Shown piece after piece: positions 10,671 through 23,745 of a DNA stretch of 64,000 nt; position 1 is the stretch's first letter, and each line of letters starts with the position of its first letter. Source of the DNA: Chaunax sp. Z400 (Eukaryota; Chordata; Actinopteri; Lophiiformes; Chaunacidae); contig CM075187.1 in NCBI GenBank assembly GCA_037577475.1, forward strand, positions 25,087,310-25,151,309. The letters are read 5' to 3'. A program made the position numbers and the translations under genes. A model generated the notes under the pieces. It was not told the DNA's origin. It saw only the letters and a list, made by a program, of their open reading frames with translations, and searched no databases.

Positions 10671-12095
10671 TCTGCAGATGGCTTTACATTAAATTTGTGA
10701 TATTAGTAGTTTTGATGGCTTTTTTTCCCTTTTTGCTGCAAATTCCACAATGTTCCACATGTCATTGAGCATTTAAAACAGGTTGGATCCAAATCAACCA
10801 AATATAAACACATAATTCTATGACATAGTCAAGTCATCATTAGTCAGCTATGATTCCAGGAATGCAGTCCTCAAAGGTTTTAGGCTCAGTGAGAAAACAT
10901 GTACTTTTGAGGTCTGTGAAACATACATCATCAGGTCACATGGACTCTTTACCCTCTAGTGATGAGCTGGAAGGTCTGAAAAGCGTTCTGTACCCTAACT
11001 GATCCAGGAATCACAGTCTTAACATCTTCTTGATGATAATTTATGATGCTGCTTTTAGGCATCCGCTAACATTTGTGTATGGAGACACCTGCTTCCTCCA
11101 TCTGGAAGAAGTTTAAAAAATGATGCTTAAATAAATTTAGAATAAGTAGGTTCTTATTCTCCTGTCCAGCTCATTAGAAATCTTCACCAGAGCATTCCGA
11201 TCTCACTGTATTTCCATTTTCATTTGACATTTCTAGGAATGGCTGCAAGCCGTACTCTTTTTAAAAGCCAGCAGACACATGAAATGTCTGCTCCGATGAT
11301 TGATGTGGAATCACAGCGGGTGATGAGAAGCATGGCTGATTTTCACAGTGGTGGTTATATTTAATGAGGCCTGTGGAGGTGACTGTTTAGGTGTTTGACA
11401 GACGCCTTTCTGATGTGACTGAGAGGTATCACTGCGTCTGAAAGTGTCGGTGGAGAACTCCTGTGTGAATTACCCTGAAGAAAAGCTTATTTTTAAATGT
11501 AAATTATACAGTGGAGCTGCTGGTGGGAGGAAAATTGATGCTTAGTGCACAGTGCATGTTCTGAAAATCAACATGTTCTCACTCCCAACTCATCAAATAC
11601 AGCAGCGTGGTCAGTGGCCCTAAACGGCCCTCAAAGTCCCTCTGCTTACCCTGGAAGTAAACCTGCAGGGCTCTGCTGTAAAGTTAGCAATACTGCAGAT
11701 GCAATGTGTGCTCATTAATAAGGCTAGCAAGCTTCATTTATATGTTAAGACAAACATTTCACGTATTATAACACACACATTATGACACTTTTTGATTGTT
11801 GTTAGTTTGGTTGGATTCAAAAGAGAGTAAAACAAATTCCTGGATCCTGGAATGACAAGTAATTTTTGTGTAATCCTGCTAATAAACAACAAATAATATT
11901 CCCCCTCCCTCTGATGCTACATGGTTAGTGTTGCTAAGCTCAAGACATTCAGGGCTGAAGCAGCGTCGGTCCACAGGACCTACAGGACGGACCCAAACCT
12001 TTAGCACCGCGCTCACAGCTGCTGTGTTCGCTGTTAACATGAACTCAAACCGGACGCAGGAAGTTTCTGTGATGATACACATTCAGTGGTGAGAA
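10671..12095. other. Non-coding stretch, nothing recognised
   Basis: No gene or repeat supported. Contains ordinary intergenic or intronic sequence without long open frames. Confidence 0.4.
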
Positions 12096-12099
12096 AGTA

Positions 12100-12310
12100 T
12101 TGTATTGATGAGCCTTCACTGTGCTCTTGGAGGAAGTTTGGAAGGTTGGCCACTTCTGGGAAGGTTCACTGGTTCCAGGTCCTCTCCGTTCGTAGATAAT
12201 GTGTCTCACTGTGGATCAGTGGAGTCCCAGAGCCTTAGAAATAGATTTGTAACCCTTCTCAGACTGATGTATTTCAATCACCTTCTTCCTCATCTCTTCT
12301 GACTTTCTTC
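12100..12310 (-). mobile_element. Tc1-like helix-turn-helix relic
   Basis: On the minus strand, 12295 down to about 12195 reads EEMRKKVIEIHQSEKGYKS then ISKALGLH, a stop, STVRHIIYERR. This is the first helix-turn-helix of a Tc1 transposase. A frameshift follows, and another frame continues VNLPRSGQPSKLPPRAQ, the linker and GRPTK-like box between the two Tc1 DNA-binding subdomains. The catalytic domain is absent. It differs from the 8656/33524 family, which lacks this region, so orthology between them cannot be tested here. The sequence up to about 12470 may belong to the same insertion. Confidence 0.8.
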
Positions 12311-12479
12311 TGATTTTGGCATACTGGTGAAACCTACTAGCCAACTTCATGCTTCTGAAACTGGTCTATTGAACAAGGCTGGTAGTAATCAGGCATGGGG
12401 TGTAGTCCAGCTGCAAGTTTTTTGGGTATAGTTTCTAAGGGGCTAAATACCTTTTCACACGAGTTAATTAGGTTATTGT

Positions 12480-13500
12480 GTACATGGTCGTACGCAGGAT
12501 TTTAGAAATACAGAGGTCCAAACACTGGGCATGCACCCCCGAAAATATTTTGCATTCCCTGACTGCATTTTAAGGCATTTGGAGGGCAAAAATCAGATAA
12601 CAATAGCTTTAAAATCATGTCAGAGGGCAGTGAATTATCTGTCAAGCAGTAATGCATGAGAAAAATGTTGCAGTGAATGAATCTCTCTCTCCCTCTGTAT
12701 TCACTGCCTGTCCCTTCATCTGTGACTCCTCACTGTTCTCTCCTGTCAAAGTTCATTACAAATAATTAAGTGAAATTCTAAAAATCTGATTTGTTTCATC
12801 TTTGTGTTTGAATCATTTTGGATCTGAATTACAGAAATGTGCCTCAAACAATAAATAAACATAATGAAGATATGTTATACAATAATATAGCCAGACAATA
12901 ATAATATTATGACTCTGTAATTATGATATAGGTTTGTGTTATTGTTATATTGAGCCTATAGGTTCCACTGTAATGACCAAAGTGGATGCTTAATTTTAAT
13001 TTGGCATCATAGTGTCTCATAGATCCACTTTGTAACAATGGTAAGCAGGCTGTTATTCATTTATATGCAGTCTATTATTCTTATCCTATTTATCCCTTCT
13101 CCTTTCAGAAACCACACACACTCACACATACATACATACACATACAAAGGCATCTTCATACACACTGTCAAGACCTAATCCAACAAAGTTCTTCTCACTG
13201 GAACCTCTGGACTATTTGTGATTTAATCGGTCACTTCAGTGGTGGGCTGTGATTTCCCAGAACCTAATGAAAGAGGCTGCTGTCAGTAAATCTCTTTGTT
13301 TTAGTGTAAGTGTTTGTTTTTTAATAAAAGGAAGAGGAGCACTTATTCAAAATCTTCCATTTTCAATGTAAATAAAACAGCATAAAAACTCTTTTTAAAA
13401 TTTTTTTAAGTCATTTGTTTGGCAATGATTTTTAAAGCTGTTAATAAAACAGTATAACTATAATGTAGCCTGCCAAGAAGCTGGCTTCAAATTTGAGTTT
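12480..13500. other. Non-coding stretch with a short CATA repeat
   Basis: No gene seen. A short (CATA)n tract lies at 13127-13142 after a CACACACTCACACA stretch. Remaining sequence shows no recognisable repeat. Confidence 0.45.
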
Positions 13501-13507
13501 TCACATT

Positions 13508-13880
13508 TCTACCTCCACCAAGCTTGTTAAGTTTTCACCTGTTTGTTCACTGTTTGGTTTGTTAATAGGATGATGTAAAAACTACAGGGGGAATTAAAAA
13601 AAAAAATGGTGGAAGGATGGGGAATGGGCCAGGAAACAATGCACTACATTTTGGTACGGATCTGGATCAAGGGATAAATACACGCATTCTTCTTTACTTT
13701 CTTTTACATTGTGCAATTTTAGACATTTTCCTTAATTACACACACAATACTGAACTGATTTCCACAAAGCTTTGCAGAGGAGCAGGACATGGATCAGGCG
13801 AGCTGGACAGACATGTGCACGATTGTTCGGCCTTGGCGGATGTGTGCAGTCTGAGTGCCATTCGAGTCACTCATAGTCTG
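13508..13880 (+). repeat. Dispersed element with CCTCCACCAAG/CCTTGGCGGA ends
   Basis: Most complete copy of the family in the window. Starts CTACCTCCACCAAGCTTGTT, contains TGGTACGGATCTGGATCAAG and a CTTTCTTTTACATTGTGCAA segment, and ends GGCCTTGGCGGATGTGTGCA then CTGAGTGCCATTCGAG. The two ends are roughly complementary. The 114-codon open frame across it (13617-13961) is a by-product and not a gene. Confidence 0.65.
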
Positions 13881-15263
13881 GCCTTTAACGTTCATAAGCC
13901 TCCTCTCAAGACAGGTTTATTGAGTCATTTTCTCACAAATGGCCAAGCTCTTACCTTGTAGATACTTCGCTTCACGACTAGTAAACTGACATTTAAAATT
14001 AATGCAATATCATGGCTGGCTGTGCTGTATGTATTTGTCTATAATTCCATGACATTGTCTGCCATTCAAAGCTCACAATATAACTAACAGAACTTTATTT
14101 AATTAATTTGTGGAGATGATTCGAGAAGTCCATGCAGTCCCGGGTCCTCGGGAAATTTAACACCAAATAAATGTCACTATGTGTCTTTAAACAGAGCAGT
14201 TATCTTCAAGAAAGTAGCCGACTTGATTGGTGTTTCAGGTGCATCTACTGTACTGTGTGCAGTATCAGACTGTACTGTTATTGAGAAAACCTTGTATTCT
14301 GCTCCAACACTGCAGTGTAAGAACAGCATGTGAAATGAAGTCCATCATTCTTTATATGTAAAATTATAGACTGGAATATATCACCTTAAGTCTGGCAATT
14401 TGTAAGACAATGGAACTGTATTCAACATTTGCGAGGATATAGTCAAGTCTGCACGTTATCAGAATTGGAGATTACCTGCCTGTAGCAGCTACGAGGATCA
14501 TTGCTGCTGTGACGGAGCTCATGAATATGTCAGCATGACACGTGAACCACACACAACAGCTCTCCTCACAATCAAGGGGTGAGGTAATTCATTCTGGGCA
14601 TAATTCACTCCAGCTTGCTTTTAAAGGTCTCCATACATGGAATTACAGTACATTGACGACCCATTTTTTTTCTCTTAGATGTGTTCTACAGGCCTGAGGC
14701 TTCCACGTGACTTAGGCTGACTGAATATAGATAAATAGCCTGGGAAACAAATTGCACAACCATCCTCCCAAAGGCTCTTGATAGAGGATCTCTTTCCTGC
14801 ACCCCCGCAGCTGCCAGGGAAATGAGACCTTGAGAGAGACTCGGGAATTTCACATTTTGTCATGTTCATTGTTTGCTCCTTCATATTTCCCTGTGTGCAA
14901 GTTAATGATGATGGCATATCCTCTGACAAGACAACAAGGGAGCTGCTGTTTAAAGATGAAAAATGAGCTTGTTTTTTTTTTTCATTTTCTCGATAATTAA
15001 AGTTGATATGATCTTAGAATTTTCTTTTAGTTCAGTTTTTGTAAGAAGTACATGTCATATGACACATTATCATATGACATTACGTGCCTACTAATTCAGC
15101 AGCATTTAAAAGCAGGGTAATTCATAGCATAGCAGGACATGTTAGAAAAACATTTGACATTATCAAACTATTACACATTGATTAGACAGAGGGATTAATT
15201 TTACTTCTGAACTGATCACATTTCTGACAACTAACTTTTCCATAAGAAACAAAAACAGCTGCA
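13881..15263. other. Unique non-coding stretch, possible regulatory DNA
   Basis: No repeat recognised. The part at 14440-14930 is of higher complexity and more balanced base composition than its surroundings and has no strong open frame, which is how conserved non-coding elements often look. This cannot be judged without cross-species alignment. Confidence 0.25.
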
Positions 15264-15571
15264 TACTAATGCCACCTGTGAAACCATGCTAAATGATGCT
15301 AATGCTATGTAAACCCATGATGAAGGACGCTGATGCTACACATCAGTGCTTAAGGATATTAAAGCAACATGTAAACCCATGAAAAGGACGCTGATGCTCC
15401 ATGTAAATCCATGCAAAATTATGCTAATGCTATGTAAACACATGATATAGGATGCTGATGCTACATTAAACCCATGCTAAAGGATGCTAATGCTCCATGT
15501 AAAGCCATGCTGAAGGATGCTAATGCTACAAGTAAACCCATGCCAAAGGATGCCGCTGCTACATGTAAATT
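15264..15571. repeat. Minisatellite, about ten 30-33-bp units
   Basis: Diverged tandem units with the approximate consensus CTAATGCTACATGTAAACCC then ATGCTAAAGGATG. About ten units can be laid out, each beginning CTAATGC or CTGATGC. Units vary at single bases and by 1-3-bp deletions, and the third is the most diverged. The ATG-rich unit reads open in no frame throughout, so a coding function is unlikely. Confidence 0.92.
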
Positions 15572-16974
15572 AGCAAAAACAATATGCAGTATAACGTGTG
15601 AGTTAATTTGCCTTACTTCACATTGAGCGTTCTGAAATGTGACTATAGCACATGGGCATATTGCGAAGTTGATACTGAAATGTCATATTGTGCAGCCCTA
15701 TTATCATCTCCTGCCTTCTGTTTGGTGTTGGAGAGGTACAGTAGTGTGCTGTCAGTTTTCTGTAGATCTTTTTGCTAAAAACTGCTGCAGCTGGAATGAA
15801 TGATGTAAATGCTCTGCTCTGTAGATCTTGATTTGAGGTGAAGTGCAGAGTTAGGTGGTAATTGTGTTTCACTGAATGACACCTTTTATGTTACACAGTA
15901 ATTTAAAACCTTTTTATGTGATGCAAAAAAAAAGAAGATCCATGCAATGTACAGGTAAAAGATTAATATAAAGCCACAGAATCCAACAAAGACAAGAACA
16001 CATTAAAGATTCAATTACGTGAAATCCTCAAATGGAAATGCAAACAAGACTTCCACTTCATCAGTGTTGGAAAAGGTAAATGAGATGGAAGTAGTTCTCA
16101 GCAATGAATTTAAAACCGCCTGTTGTTTTCCTGAAGCTCTCGATGTTCGGTGGTATTGCTGGCAACGTATGAGTCCTGTTATGGCTGTCTCCCACTTTGT
16201 TCCATTGAGAGTGAGTGGGTCGGTGAAGGCTGTTAGAGGGAGAGGATAAATATTCTACAACTCCTGTCATGCATCAAACATGAGGTGGACATAAACACAA
16301 GAGAGGAGTCGATTCGGAAAAGGGATTCCTTCTGTTCTGACGAGTCGCTCCCTTTGAGGCAGACTGTGTCCCATCAAAAGAAAACGCACACTTGTGCTGT
16401 AGCACTTTTGATGTGGCGCGCTTTCATTTAGCTCTCGATGTGTCTCTGAGGTAGATTCGTGAGACCCTGTTGGAAGTGTGCACTTTGAAATGCAAGGCTG
16501 CTCGCAGAGACTTTAATTAAACCTATCTTTTGACTAAGACATCTTTCTCTGGTGACCTCTACTTTGTGGGTCTGGGATAAGGCTTAATCCAAACTTCACT
16601 GCTGCACTCAAAAGGATACTGACATGCTGACAATGCATGATCAGCTGATTTTATTTAAAGGAAATGTAATTATCAAGTCTGAGCTGAGGGCCAATTACTG
16701 TTGAAGTCACCCATTGCGTTTATAAATAATCAGTGATGAGATGCTCTCAGTGAAAGTATCAATACTGTACTGCAATATAACAACATTAGGATTGATGTAG
16801 TAAAGGTATTATCTGTACAACACTGAGAGTAATAGAAATAGTCATTAAGCAACAGTATATCTCTTACTAGGGTCATATTATCATATGTATTACCAGATTA
16901 ATAGTGACTAAGGTTGTGTCATGTGGAAGCAATATTTTAATGTAGCTGGTTGAGGGTTAATTTCACTACTTTGT
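15572..16974. other. Unique non-coding stretch
   Basis: No transposon or gene recognised. 16000-16720 is repeat-free and relatively GC-balanced and is a candidate for conserved non-coding sequence. The two short open frames on opposite strands near 16019-16270 overlap and have no domain. Confidence 0.25.
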
Positions 16975-17606
16975 TGTGGTTTGAGTTTTGTAGGTTCTAT
17001 GTTTTCTCTTTCCTGTTTTATTTTGAAAGTCTGTTTTCCGCACCATGTGCTTTTGCTTTGCTTTTCTTATATGTTTCACCCTTTCGGTTCCTCCGTCTGT
17101 GTTTTCGTCTTCTATGTTTTTAGTTCCAGTTCACTCTCTTTCCCTCTGTGTTTGTTTGCTCTGTCTTGTTAGGTTATTATTGTATCCTCATGTTTTCTCT
17201 CTTAGTTGTCCCTCTTCATTTTCCCTCCATTGTGATTGTCTGATCATGTCCACCTGTCTCTGATTGTCTCCTCCTTCCTGTGCCACCTGTTCCCCATCTC
17301 CTCTCGTTACCTGTGTATTTAGTCTGTGTGTTTCTTACCACCTTGGTCAGTTCATCCGTTATACCCTGTTTACCCTGCTGTGCTCTGCCTTGCTCTGTTT
17401 TTGTCCTGTTTTTGTCCTGTTATGCCCCTTGTCAGCCCCCGTGATTTCCTGCATTTCTCCTCAGTTTTCCTCCATAAGTTTTTCTTGGTTTTGAACTTGG
17501 TATTCTGGATTTGTGTTTGGATTTTCCTGTGATTAAACCACTGGACTGCACTTCCTGTCTCTATGTCTGCATTTGGGTCCTTTTTTTGAACTGAAATGTA
17601 ACATCC
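16975..17606 (+). repeat. LTR-like block, copy 1
   Basis: Pyrimidine-rich strand with the order: CCTGTTTTATTTTGAAAGTC, CACCTGTTCCCCATCTCC, a GTATTTAGTCTGTGTGTTTC stretch, a poly(A)-signal variant ATTAAA at 17532, and the end TGCATTTGGGTCC...TTGAACTG. The same order occurs at 27367-27906, and the last part again at 62650-62746. This layout (promoter-like start, ATTAAA, short R/U5-like end) fits a solo LTR or the 3' end of a retroelement. Short open frames of Ser/Cys/Phe-rich character are artefacts of the pyrimidine bias. Terminal TG/CA and a target-site duplication were not confirmed. Confidence 0.5.
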
Positions 17607-18770
17607 CCAATCATTTCAATTTCATTTCTTTGAATATTTATTTAAACGTGTTTGCAGATATTCATACACATCTATACCAATATAGGAGTGTAAAAGTGAG
17701 GAATGAATACTGTACTGTAGATGTTAAAGACTCCTATGCTCAGGTTGGAGCACTGGTTTGGACGTCAGGACCGCTGCAGTCCTCCACCACAGTTTCCTCT
17801 TTCCCTGCCCAGGCATAGATCACCATCTTTCAGGTCCCATCACACGCACTCACTCTTCATCCTCTCAAAGGAGCTGGCGAGACAGGCCGGTGGTCCGCCC
17901 GACCCTGAGGGTCCGGATCCCACCTCAGCCGATGCAGCACAGGAAACGAATCTGCTGCACACGACATCTAATGAACAAAATATCTAAATTATATTTTTTA
18001 AACTACATTTTAGTGCTGCCTTTTTCATCAATAATATTACATGTTGATTTAGCTGCTAGTTAGCTAGTTAGTTTCATGACGTCAGTGTCATGGAAAAAAA
18101 GGTTGGAGAAGAACATAGTTTTTCTTAACAAAATTAACACTATAGTGAACCAATAAGTAGGTTTATCGTTGTGTAGTTGCTGAGTTTGTTTGCTGTGCAC
18201 ATTGAGAAAACACTGACACTGTAGCAGTTTGCTACTTGATTTTTGAGTGTGCTGCTTATGGAGAAGATACTATGGATTGTAAAACATTATCAGCTCTATA
18301 GCAGTTAAGTATGTTCATTTCTTGTATGGTGCAAAACACACTATGACACAAGACTTTTCAAAATGCTGAACCCATTCAATGTTGCAATTACTCAAAGGAA
18401 ATTGTGCTTCTTGACTAACTACATGCATCAAATCCGTAACAAATGGGAGCAATTATTCTAAAGAGCCATTTAGCTTTCCAGGCTTTTTTTATGCAGGCTT
18501 TGGTGTGATGATGCATATCTGTGAGATATTAGTGTATTAGAGGAGTGCACTGGATGGCTAGAGGTCGGAGGCAGTTGGATGGTGTTTTTGCGAGGAGCCC
18601 GGGTCTTCTCCCCTTTCAACTAATGTAAATATCTCATATTTTTGCTCACAAGCCAAGATATTCTGAGCCAAATGCAAAACAATACCATTTCAAAATTCAG
18701 TCCACTCATCTCTTGCTGCTAATGTCAGGTTAAAGCACGGAACAATATCTCAAATCACAAGCAGACTGCA
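17607..18770. other. Non-coding stretch, nothing firm
   Basis: Includes a GC-richer patch (17740-17945) with overlapping short open frames in two frames and a GGTCCGGATCCC motif weakly recalling a tRNA-type B box. No tRNA fold or SINE could be supported. Confidence 0.3.
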
Positions 18771-18785
18771 GCAGCAGCAGCACTG
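18771..18785. repeat. Short (CAG)n tract
   Basis: Four to five CAG units in non-coding context. Confidence 0.8.
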
Positions 18786-18900
18786 TACAGGGAAGAGAGA
18801 TCAGTGTTAGGAAGGCTATATGTATGAGTGCATGCTGGTCATTTAAAACAGTGCCATTAAATGTAATCCTGTTTTCTTTACCTTCCCCTTCACCTCTCAG

Positions 18901-18998
18901 CAGCGAGCGCGCCCGAGAACAATGGAGACAAAGAGGTCAGGCTTGTAAAGAAACAACAGCGTCGAGGTCTGACATGTTTCTGCATTGTGACACGATGA
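18901..18998 (+). other. Weak candidate exon
   Basis: A strong polypyrimidine tract and AG (TTTACCTTCCCCTTCACCTC then TCAG, ending at 18900) precede a CpG-rich stretch. From 18903 an open frame reads ASAPENNGDKEVRLVKKQ and stops at 18996-18998. A GAG|GTCAGG donor-like site at 18935/18936 would instead make a 35-nt internal exon. I do not recognise the peptide and there is no neighbouring exon to pair it with, so chance is the likelier explanation. Confidence 0.13.
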
Positions 18999-19015
18999 GC
19001 CCACCCACGCTATGA

Positions 19016-22010
19016 AAACACGACTGCTCATTATAACTACAGAATAGCTGTCATGGAGGACAACTTTACCAAAAGCAGCTTTATTTTCTCATACCACAGC
19101 AGGCTTATTCATGTTGTCAGCATCCTGTCATGTCAAGATTAAAAGCATGAGGCAATCAGACTTTTGGGATTAACCTGCCAGATTAGGCTGCAACATCTGT
19201 ATTATTTCATACAATAAATCACCTCTTTAAATTCTCCACTCAGGGTTTTATAGGTAATATCAGCTAAACAACGTGTTGAAGTCTATTTCTAGTGTCAGAT
19301 GTCTGCATGGGCTGAATAATTCATAATGAGCCATAACAGAATCATTATTAGACACATCTTTGCAGACCTTGTGTCCTAGAAATGACATTTTTATGGTGCA
19401 GAAATTACATGTCTAATATGTTCTCAAGGTTTTGGGTAGATGGAGGACAACAGAGATCGATTTGATTCATCCAATAGTCCAAAACTACCTAAGAGGATAT
19501 GCTGCAATATTAAGAGGAAATATGTTCCCTCAAACGTGGTAGGCGTGCTGTGCACTAACAACATGTTTAGGATACTACAGTACATTTGTGTGGGAAGAGG
19601 GCAAAAACAATGGAAATATAATTTCTGATAAACAAGAATATGCTGATTTCTTTTGATGTGCTGGTGGATGTATTATTCTATTGTGTTTGAATATGGAAAA
19701 TATGGTAAATTTAAAGGACATAAAATTTTCTACCACAGCTTCCTAACGTAGGAGGGGCTAAACATAAGTGGCCAGGGCAGAAGAAATATCTTATTTCTTC
19801 ACTTTGATAGTTGAGCTAAATAACAGGCTCTATGGAAAAAGAAGTGAGAGTGAGGCTGTATGTTTCCTTTAAATCCGCATGTGCATTTATGTAGGATTTA
19901 CACTGCCTGACAGCTTTTATCCTGTCAATCCACTTTTTCAAAATGACAGGAGGCCAGGGGCCTATTAAAGCTAGGCCTGGCAACATCGGAGAAACCCGCA
20001 AGAGCAAGCTAGACTCCGAAAGTATCCAACCAAGAAAAATCCAGTATCGCTACAGGGTTCATCCAAAGTTACTCCTCAGAAACACATGAACATGCATGGT
20101 CAGAGTGTGCATGTATAGGCCGATATGTGGATCTGCAGGTATGGAAGGGAGGCCATTTTATTCAGGCCAAATGATTGGATGGTGTTATGACAGGGCTGCT
20201 GCCTATTTTTGAGCTTTAGTTTAAATGATTGCTGCTGGGATGTTTTTCTAGAAACATAAAACAAAAACAAATAACAAAATACTCATAACTCCTTTTCTTT
20301 TAAATGATCTATTTACAGGCAAACTGACTTATTGATTTGGTACAAGGATTGACACGAGGCCGATGTGACAGATTAGAGAGTTTGCATTCAACAGCTGAAA
20401 CTACAATTTAGTGTTTGGTGTTGGTCACATTAAACATAGATGGAACCTCATCAATCTCTCTTATGTTGACATGATTGATATTCTCATAAACTGCAGCTGT
20501 TTAAGCTCTTTTTGTGTGAAATACACATTTATGAGATCAGAATTATCCTAATTTCTATAGCCTTTGCTCATCTTAAGCTAACATTTGTCTTTCCCCGCAT
20601 AGTCTGATCCTACTACACTTTACATTGTCTGAAAGGATATCAAAACCAAAAATCAACCTTCTATTCATTGCAAACAGCCTAATTGATCCTATTTTACAAA
20701 ACTGTTGTATCTATCCTTCTGGACTGCCCCTCTCAGGGCTGTTTCCTTTATCTGGGACAGAAGAGTGGCTGTAGAACAGACAGTCATGAATCTCACATCA
20801 CATTTAAAATCAGTATTGTATTACTGCATAACCTATTTCTCACTTCAAAGGCTTTCAGACACTTATTTTAGTGCAAAAAGTATGGTGGCCATGTTGAAAA
20901 TGGACAGAGTAAAAACCAGTCACCTGAAAATCATTATCATACAAATAATAATGATCAAAATAAAGTTGTTGAGTTTTATTTTTTCATTACCTCATATTTA
21001 TTGCATTATTCCCTCTATATTTTTAGCACAATTTATTTATTTCCATTTATTTTTCTTATGTATTAAATATTGAACCAATACTAATAAATGGAGTATTTGG
21101 TGGTTCTGTACAATTTAAACTGCTGTATTTATACTTAATCATCACATCCAAAGTACTCCTATTATGATGTGATATAATAATATAGCATGAGGTTGTATAA
21201 AGATATATACATGTTATTTTGCAGATACACAGAACAGTGGACCTAGTGTTCATTATCACAAAGATAATATCCTTTGTATTCAAAGACTTGTGCTGGGCTG
21301 AATTTGGACACACTGCCACATATTTTAAACCACATTAGCATTTTAATGAGCTGAAATAAGCAGTGTCCCTGTCCAATTTAATAAGTAACCACAGGTTATC
21401 ATTTTTTAGAGTTAATTAATTCTGTAAGAAATTCAAATTATGCTGCTTACATTTGTATTGTGCGAGTTAAAGTTCAATGCAGAACTCCGCAGGCATAAAT
21501 CACTTAATATGTCACAATGAAGGCAAGGAAAGATTATTTCTAAAGTACCTCTGAACATCAAGACAGTTCTGGTTAGGAAGGAATATCAAGGAAACACAAG
21601 GCAATAATATAAAAAGACAATATAAATGGGATATCATCTTCAAAACTGATGATAAGAATAAAACATCAAACAGGAGTAAAAATAAGAAAATACGTCATAA
21701 CACTTCATACCACTGTCTAACCTCAAGACCTCAGTTTTTTTAAGAATGTGTGCAAGATATGATATGAGAACTAACAGCATATTAAATTTTTAATTCTGGG
21801 GAGGATGAGCAGATATGATCTGAGAGGTCTGGATGTTTCATACCGGAGCAGAAAATCAGAAATGTTTCTTGGCCATTTAACTTCATTTTTATCACTTTAC
21901 TGGAAGACATTTCCACACATCAGATCTTTGTTTTGTTCAATACACTTATTCAGTGTTTGTATTGGACCATAGTCACCTGGTGATATTATTTCACAAATCT
22001 GTGTTGTCTG
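19016..22010. other. Long non-coding stretch, nothing recognised
   Basis: About 3 kb with no recognisable transposon, tandem repeat or gene. Several short open frames (for example around 20705-21073) are AT-rich and lack domains. Confidence 0.4.
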
Positions 22011-22015
22011 CATTA

Positions 22016-22100
22016 GGGGTGGCCAACCAGTCCAGAATAAAGAGCTAAAAAAAAAACAACCCTCGCCATTGCAATGACCCGCACAACAAATGGATGCCCA
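22016..22100 (+). repeat. hAT-type non-autonomous fragment (possible)
   Basis: TTAGGGGTGGCCAACCAGTC followed by AATAAAGAGC and a poly(A)-like run resembles the start of short non-autonomous hAT elements (AGGGGTSGSCAACC). Only about 85 bp can be assigned, and no partner end was found. Confidence 0.3.
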
Positions 22101-22360
22101 CATTACAACAGCAACAGTGACCTTCTAGGCCTACTTGTACTGGCTTGTTGTCACTTGAAGCAACTTTTTCACATGTATCCATAGGAACAGAGTCAGTGTA
22201 GTAAAAACTGATTCACGGGCATAATTTGATCCAAACATTGATATTAGTTTGAATGCAGCCTGTTGGACATTGGTACAGATATCTGTCTGTGAGAAAAATC
22301 CTCCTAAAGTCTGTGGTGAATTCTCTCAAAAATCTATTCCATCCATCATCCTCAGAAACC

Positions 22361-22378
22361 TTGTCTTGTCTTGTCTTG
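22361..22378. repeat. (TTGTC)n short tandem repeat
   Basis: Between three and four TTGTC units. Confidence 0.85.
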
Positions 22379-23745
22379 CAATACAAAGCAGTGCTAAAAT
22401 ACTGGCATGTCTCAGGATCTGTATAAAACTGTGTTTAAATGAAGTTGTTAATATTCTGTACAATTGTGTGCAATGATAGCTGCAGGTCTGACAGAGAGCG
22501 CTTCAATATATCTGAGCTATGTCTTCTTAAATCCCCCTTCACTGTATAATTTTAGCAATAAATGTAAACAAAATGTAAAAATGTCCTGTGCTCCTCTTTG
22601 TATTGGTGCTCTAAGTTTCCCTCTGCACTGCTAGCTTTGCTTACAAAAATCTTATATTTGATCTAGCTACATACATAATTTGTTATTTTAAAAATATTGG
22701 CAACTTAATTGTCTAAAATTCAAATGCGTTTTGATTGATCGAAAATATATGATAAAATACAAAAACACTCTGAAGACCAATAGAACCGCAGGTCCGCATG
22801 TCATGTCATGACTGTTTGCTCTTATGTGGTGACGAGACTGACACAAATCAAACTGACCTCATTGGGTTGAGCTGGATGTCCTGTAAGAATAATGCATTTC
22901 TAATGAGCATGAGAAAGTGTGTGAGTGTGACTTGGAGAACTTTGCTCATACTGTCAACTGTTGGACAGCATGGTGAAGGAATGATCAGAGGAACCAATAA
23001 CTCTTAAACAGTACGTGATGATTATATTAATTAGATGTGAATAAAAAAACTAAACATCTTCTTCAAAAAGACTATCAATTCAATCTCAATGCATTATTGA
23101 TATATCAATGTTAATTATGGTAGAACCCTGATGACATTAGCTTGTCTGTATGCTTCTCATACCTCCTGGACTGTCACACTGCTGTCACAGTTTCCCATAC
23201 ACCTGTAAATCCCATAAGTCCCACATGTGAACAAGTGTTATTGCAAGAGAGGATGACATTTTAAACAAACTGTCACCTAATCTGTCTCAGTAAGGGCAGC
23301 ACTTGTTGGGTGAACTTAGAACTTTGAGGGAGATAGCTTTTGAAATGTCAGCCACAATGAAAAAGTACACAGTGGTTCATGGATAAAGGAAAATATGCTC
23401 CATGTTCCCAAGTGCTTGACATTAAGCCTGTCGCTGCCATGAATTAAAAAGAGTAACTACATCACTGCTGCGTATCCTGTGAGAATCACGCTCGGTATGG
23501 AACTAAATTGTATAACTTTGTGCATTAATTTTCTAATCTGATATTTATTTTATTTTTTTTAAACCTTACTGTAACGTTGTAATTGTGATGCAGTTTCACA
23601 CCACACATCTGAGAAAGATCTGTAATAAAATAATCAACCTCTCTACAGTGAGAAATTAGTGTGTCTTTGAAGAAAAGCCACCAGATGTAAAGAATGGAGA
23701 TGTACAGAAGAAGGGTGAGAAAATTCAAATATTAATACACTGGCA
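22379..23745. other. Non-coding stretch, nothing recognised
   Basis: No feature supported. A 14-bp palindrome ATTGATATATCAAT lies at 23096-23109. Confidence 0.4.

Noticed and set aside
15264..15571. CRISPR-like array
   Set aside because: Units are contiguous with no spacers and diverged throughout, so it is a minisatellite.
16981..17532. Overlapping Ser/Cys/Phe-rich open frames
   Set aside because: They result from the pyrimidine-rich strand of an LTR-like repeat, and equally long frames overlap each other.
17740..17945. Possible tRNA-derived SINE
   Set aside because: GGTCCGGATCCC recalls a B box, but no cloverleaf, A-box spacing or poly(A)/microsatellite tail could be made out.
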